From NCBI GenBank assembly GCA_025934475.1, contig JAICXZ010000134.1:1-7660 (forward strand): a DNA stretch of 7,660 bases, read 5' to 3'. Under the pieces are notes generated by a model. It did not search any database, was not told the origin of the DNA, and saw only the letters and a list, made by a program, of their open reading frames with translations. Numbering within the stretch: position 1 is the stretch's first letter; each line of letters opens with the position of its first letter. Origin of the DNA: Mucilaginibacter sp. (GTDB taxonomy: Bacteria > Bacteroidota > Bacteroidia > Sphingobacteriales > Sphingobacteriaceae). Shown in pieces: positions 6,722 to 7,660 of the stretch. The position numbers were made by a program, and so were the translations under genes.

Positions 6722-7582
6722 TTAGCCTAAATATGATTTGAGTATTTTGCTTCTCGATGTATGTCTCAGGCGTTGCAGGGCTTTGTCTTTGATCTGGCGC
6801 ACACGCTCACGGGTCAGGTTAAACTTCTCACCGATTTCTTCGAGTGAAAGCGGATGATTGGTGCCCAAACCGAAGAATAATACGATGATCTCGCGCTCGC
6901 GCTCGGTCAATGTCGAGAGAGAACGTTTGATCTCTTCAGAAAGCGACTCATTGATCAATATAGAGTCGGTATTTGGCTCCTGGTTTTCGAGTACGTCCAA
7001 TAGTGTGTTTTCTTCACCCTGAACGAAAGGTGCATCCATGGATACATGACGACCAGAGTTGCTCAGCGTGTCAGAAATCTTATCGACAGTGGTTTCCAGC
7101 ATGTCGGCAAGCTCTTCAGGAGAAGGCTCACGTTCGTATTCTTGTTCTAATTTAGAGAATGCCTTGCTGATCTTGCTCAATGAACCAACCTGGTTCAAAG
7201 GAAGACGTACGATACGCGACTGCTCGGCAATAGCCTGCAGAATTGATTGACGGATCCACCAAACTGCGTACGAAATGAATTTGAAGCCCTTGGTTTCGTC
7301 AAAGCGTTTTGCAGCTTTGATGAGGCCCAGGTTTCCTTCATTGATCAGGTCGCCTAAGGTAAGACCCTGGTTTTGATATTGTTTTGCTACCGAAACAACA
7401 AAACGAAGGTTTGTTTTTGTTAACCGCTCCAGTGCTGCCTGATCTCCCTCGCGTATCTTTTGGGCTAATATTACTTCTTCTTCGGCTGTAATCAGGTCAA
7501 CCTTACCAATTTCGTGCAGGTATTTGTCAAGCGATTGCGACTCACGATTGGTAATGGATTGGGTTATTTTGAGTTGTCTCAT
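6722..7582 (-). CDS. rpoD: RNA polymerase primary sigma factor (sigma-70 family, short Bacteroidota type)
   Basis: Housekeeping sigma subunit that directs RNA polymerase to most promoters, 286 residues. Region 1.2 lies at about 15-47 ([10 protein letters not shown]). Region 2 is at about 55-121, with [32 protein letters not shown] and the promoter-melting and -10-reading stretch [15 protein letters not shown]. Region 3 is at about 125-205, with IVRLPLNQ and the [14 protein letters not shown] linker. Region 4 is at about 220-280, its helix-turn-helix at 245-272 being [20 protein letters not shown]. Region 1.1 and the long non-conserved insert of proteobacterial RpoD are absent, which is normal for the phylum. 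The conserved N-terminus [15 protein letters not shown] supports the ATG at 7582. The leader just before it is A/T-rich with no Shine-Dalgarno sequence. A phylum-type promoter lies about 45 bp upstream and a strong terminator directly downstream, so it forms a one-gene unit. Confidence 0.97.
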   Translation of the reverse strand: MRQLKITQSITNRESQSLDKYLHEIGKVDLITAEEEVILAQKIREGDQAALERLTKTNLRFVVSVAKQYQNQGLTLGDLINEGNLGLIKAAKRFDETKGFKFISYAVWWIRQSILQAIAEQSRIVRLPLNQVGSLSKISKAFSKLEQEYEREPSPEELADMLETTVDKISDTLSNSGRHVSMDAPFVQGEENTLLDVLENQEPNTDSILINESLSEEIKRSLSTLTEREREIIVLFFGLGTNHPLSLEEIGEKFNLTRERVRQIKDKALQRLRHTSRSKILKSYLG

Positions 7583-7625
7583 TTATTTTTATTACCTCGA
7601 GTCTTTCACTTTAGAAAGGAACGTG

Positions 7626-7657
7626 CAAAGGTATAAATTTGTTATGAAAAAAGTAAA
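7626..7657 (-). promoter_or_regulatory. Probable rpoD promoter, Bacteroidota type
   Basis: On the minus strand TACCTTTG (7633-7626) is an exact match to the TAnnTTTG -7 element of Bacteroidota promoters. A TTTA at 7657-7654 lies 20 nt further upstream, where the -33 TTTG/TTG element is expected; it matches only partly. The implied transcription start near 7619 would leave an untranslated leader of about 37 nt before the rpoD ATG. The match to the established consensus is seen in the sequence; promoter activity is inferred. Confidence 0.6.
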
Positions 7658-7660
7658 TGC

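Overview
The window looks like a chromosomal segment of a Bacteroidota bacterium, most likely of the Sphingobacteriales (Pedobacter/Mucilaginibacter type). Three things point there. The primary sigma factor is the short 286-residue form without region 1.1 that is typical of this phylum. One secreted protein carries the CHU_C (gliding-motility-associated, type B) sorting domain of the type IX secretion system. The sigma gene is preceded by a TAnnTTTG-type -7 element instead of a TATAAT box, and no start codon has an obvious Shine-Dalgarno sequence. The family-level placement is inference.

All six genes lie on the minus strand, so transcription runs from high to low coordinates. From right to left: rpoD (7582-6722) has its own promoter at the right edge and a strong intrinsic terminator just after its stop. 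A 108-bp gap leads to a single-gene unit encoding a 656-residue type IX-secreted, Ig-like-repeat surface protein (6613-4643). After 58 bp comes a compact cluster: a small three-helix membrane protein with no ATG codon (4584-4264), an LptB-like ABC ATPase overlapping it by 13 bp (4276-3617), and a PhzF-family isomerase 6 bp further on (3610-2825). A 90-bp spacer filled with inverted copies of a GGTGAAA-like heptamer separates this cluster from smc (2734 to beyond the left edge), which is cut off within its second coiled-coil arm.

The genes do not form one pathway. rpoD and smc are housekeeping genes for transcription initiation and chromosome condensation. The surface protein is an accessory exported product. 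The membrane protein/ATPase pair could be a minimal ABC module, but neither its substrate nor its link to the PhzF enzyme can be read from the sequence. Most of the window is ordinary coding DNA. The points most worth a second look are the mini-ABC cluster and the heptamer inverted repeat in front of smc. I found no RNA genes, CRISPR arrays, insertion sequences or obvious foreign DNA, and no gene-free stretch exceeds about 110 bp.
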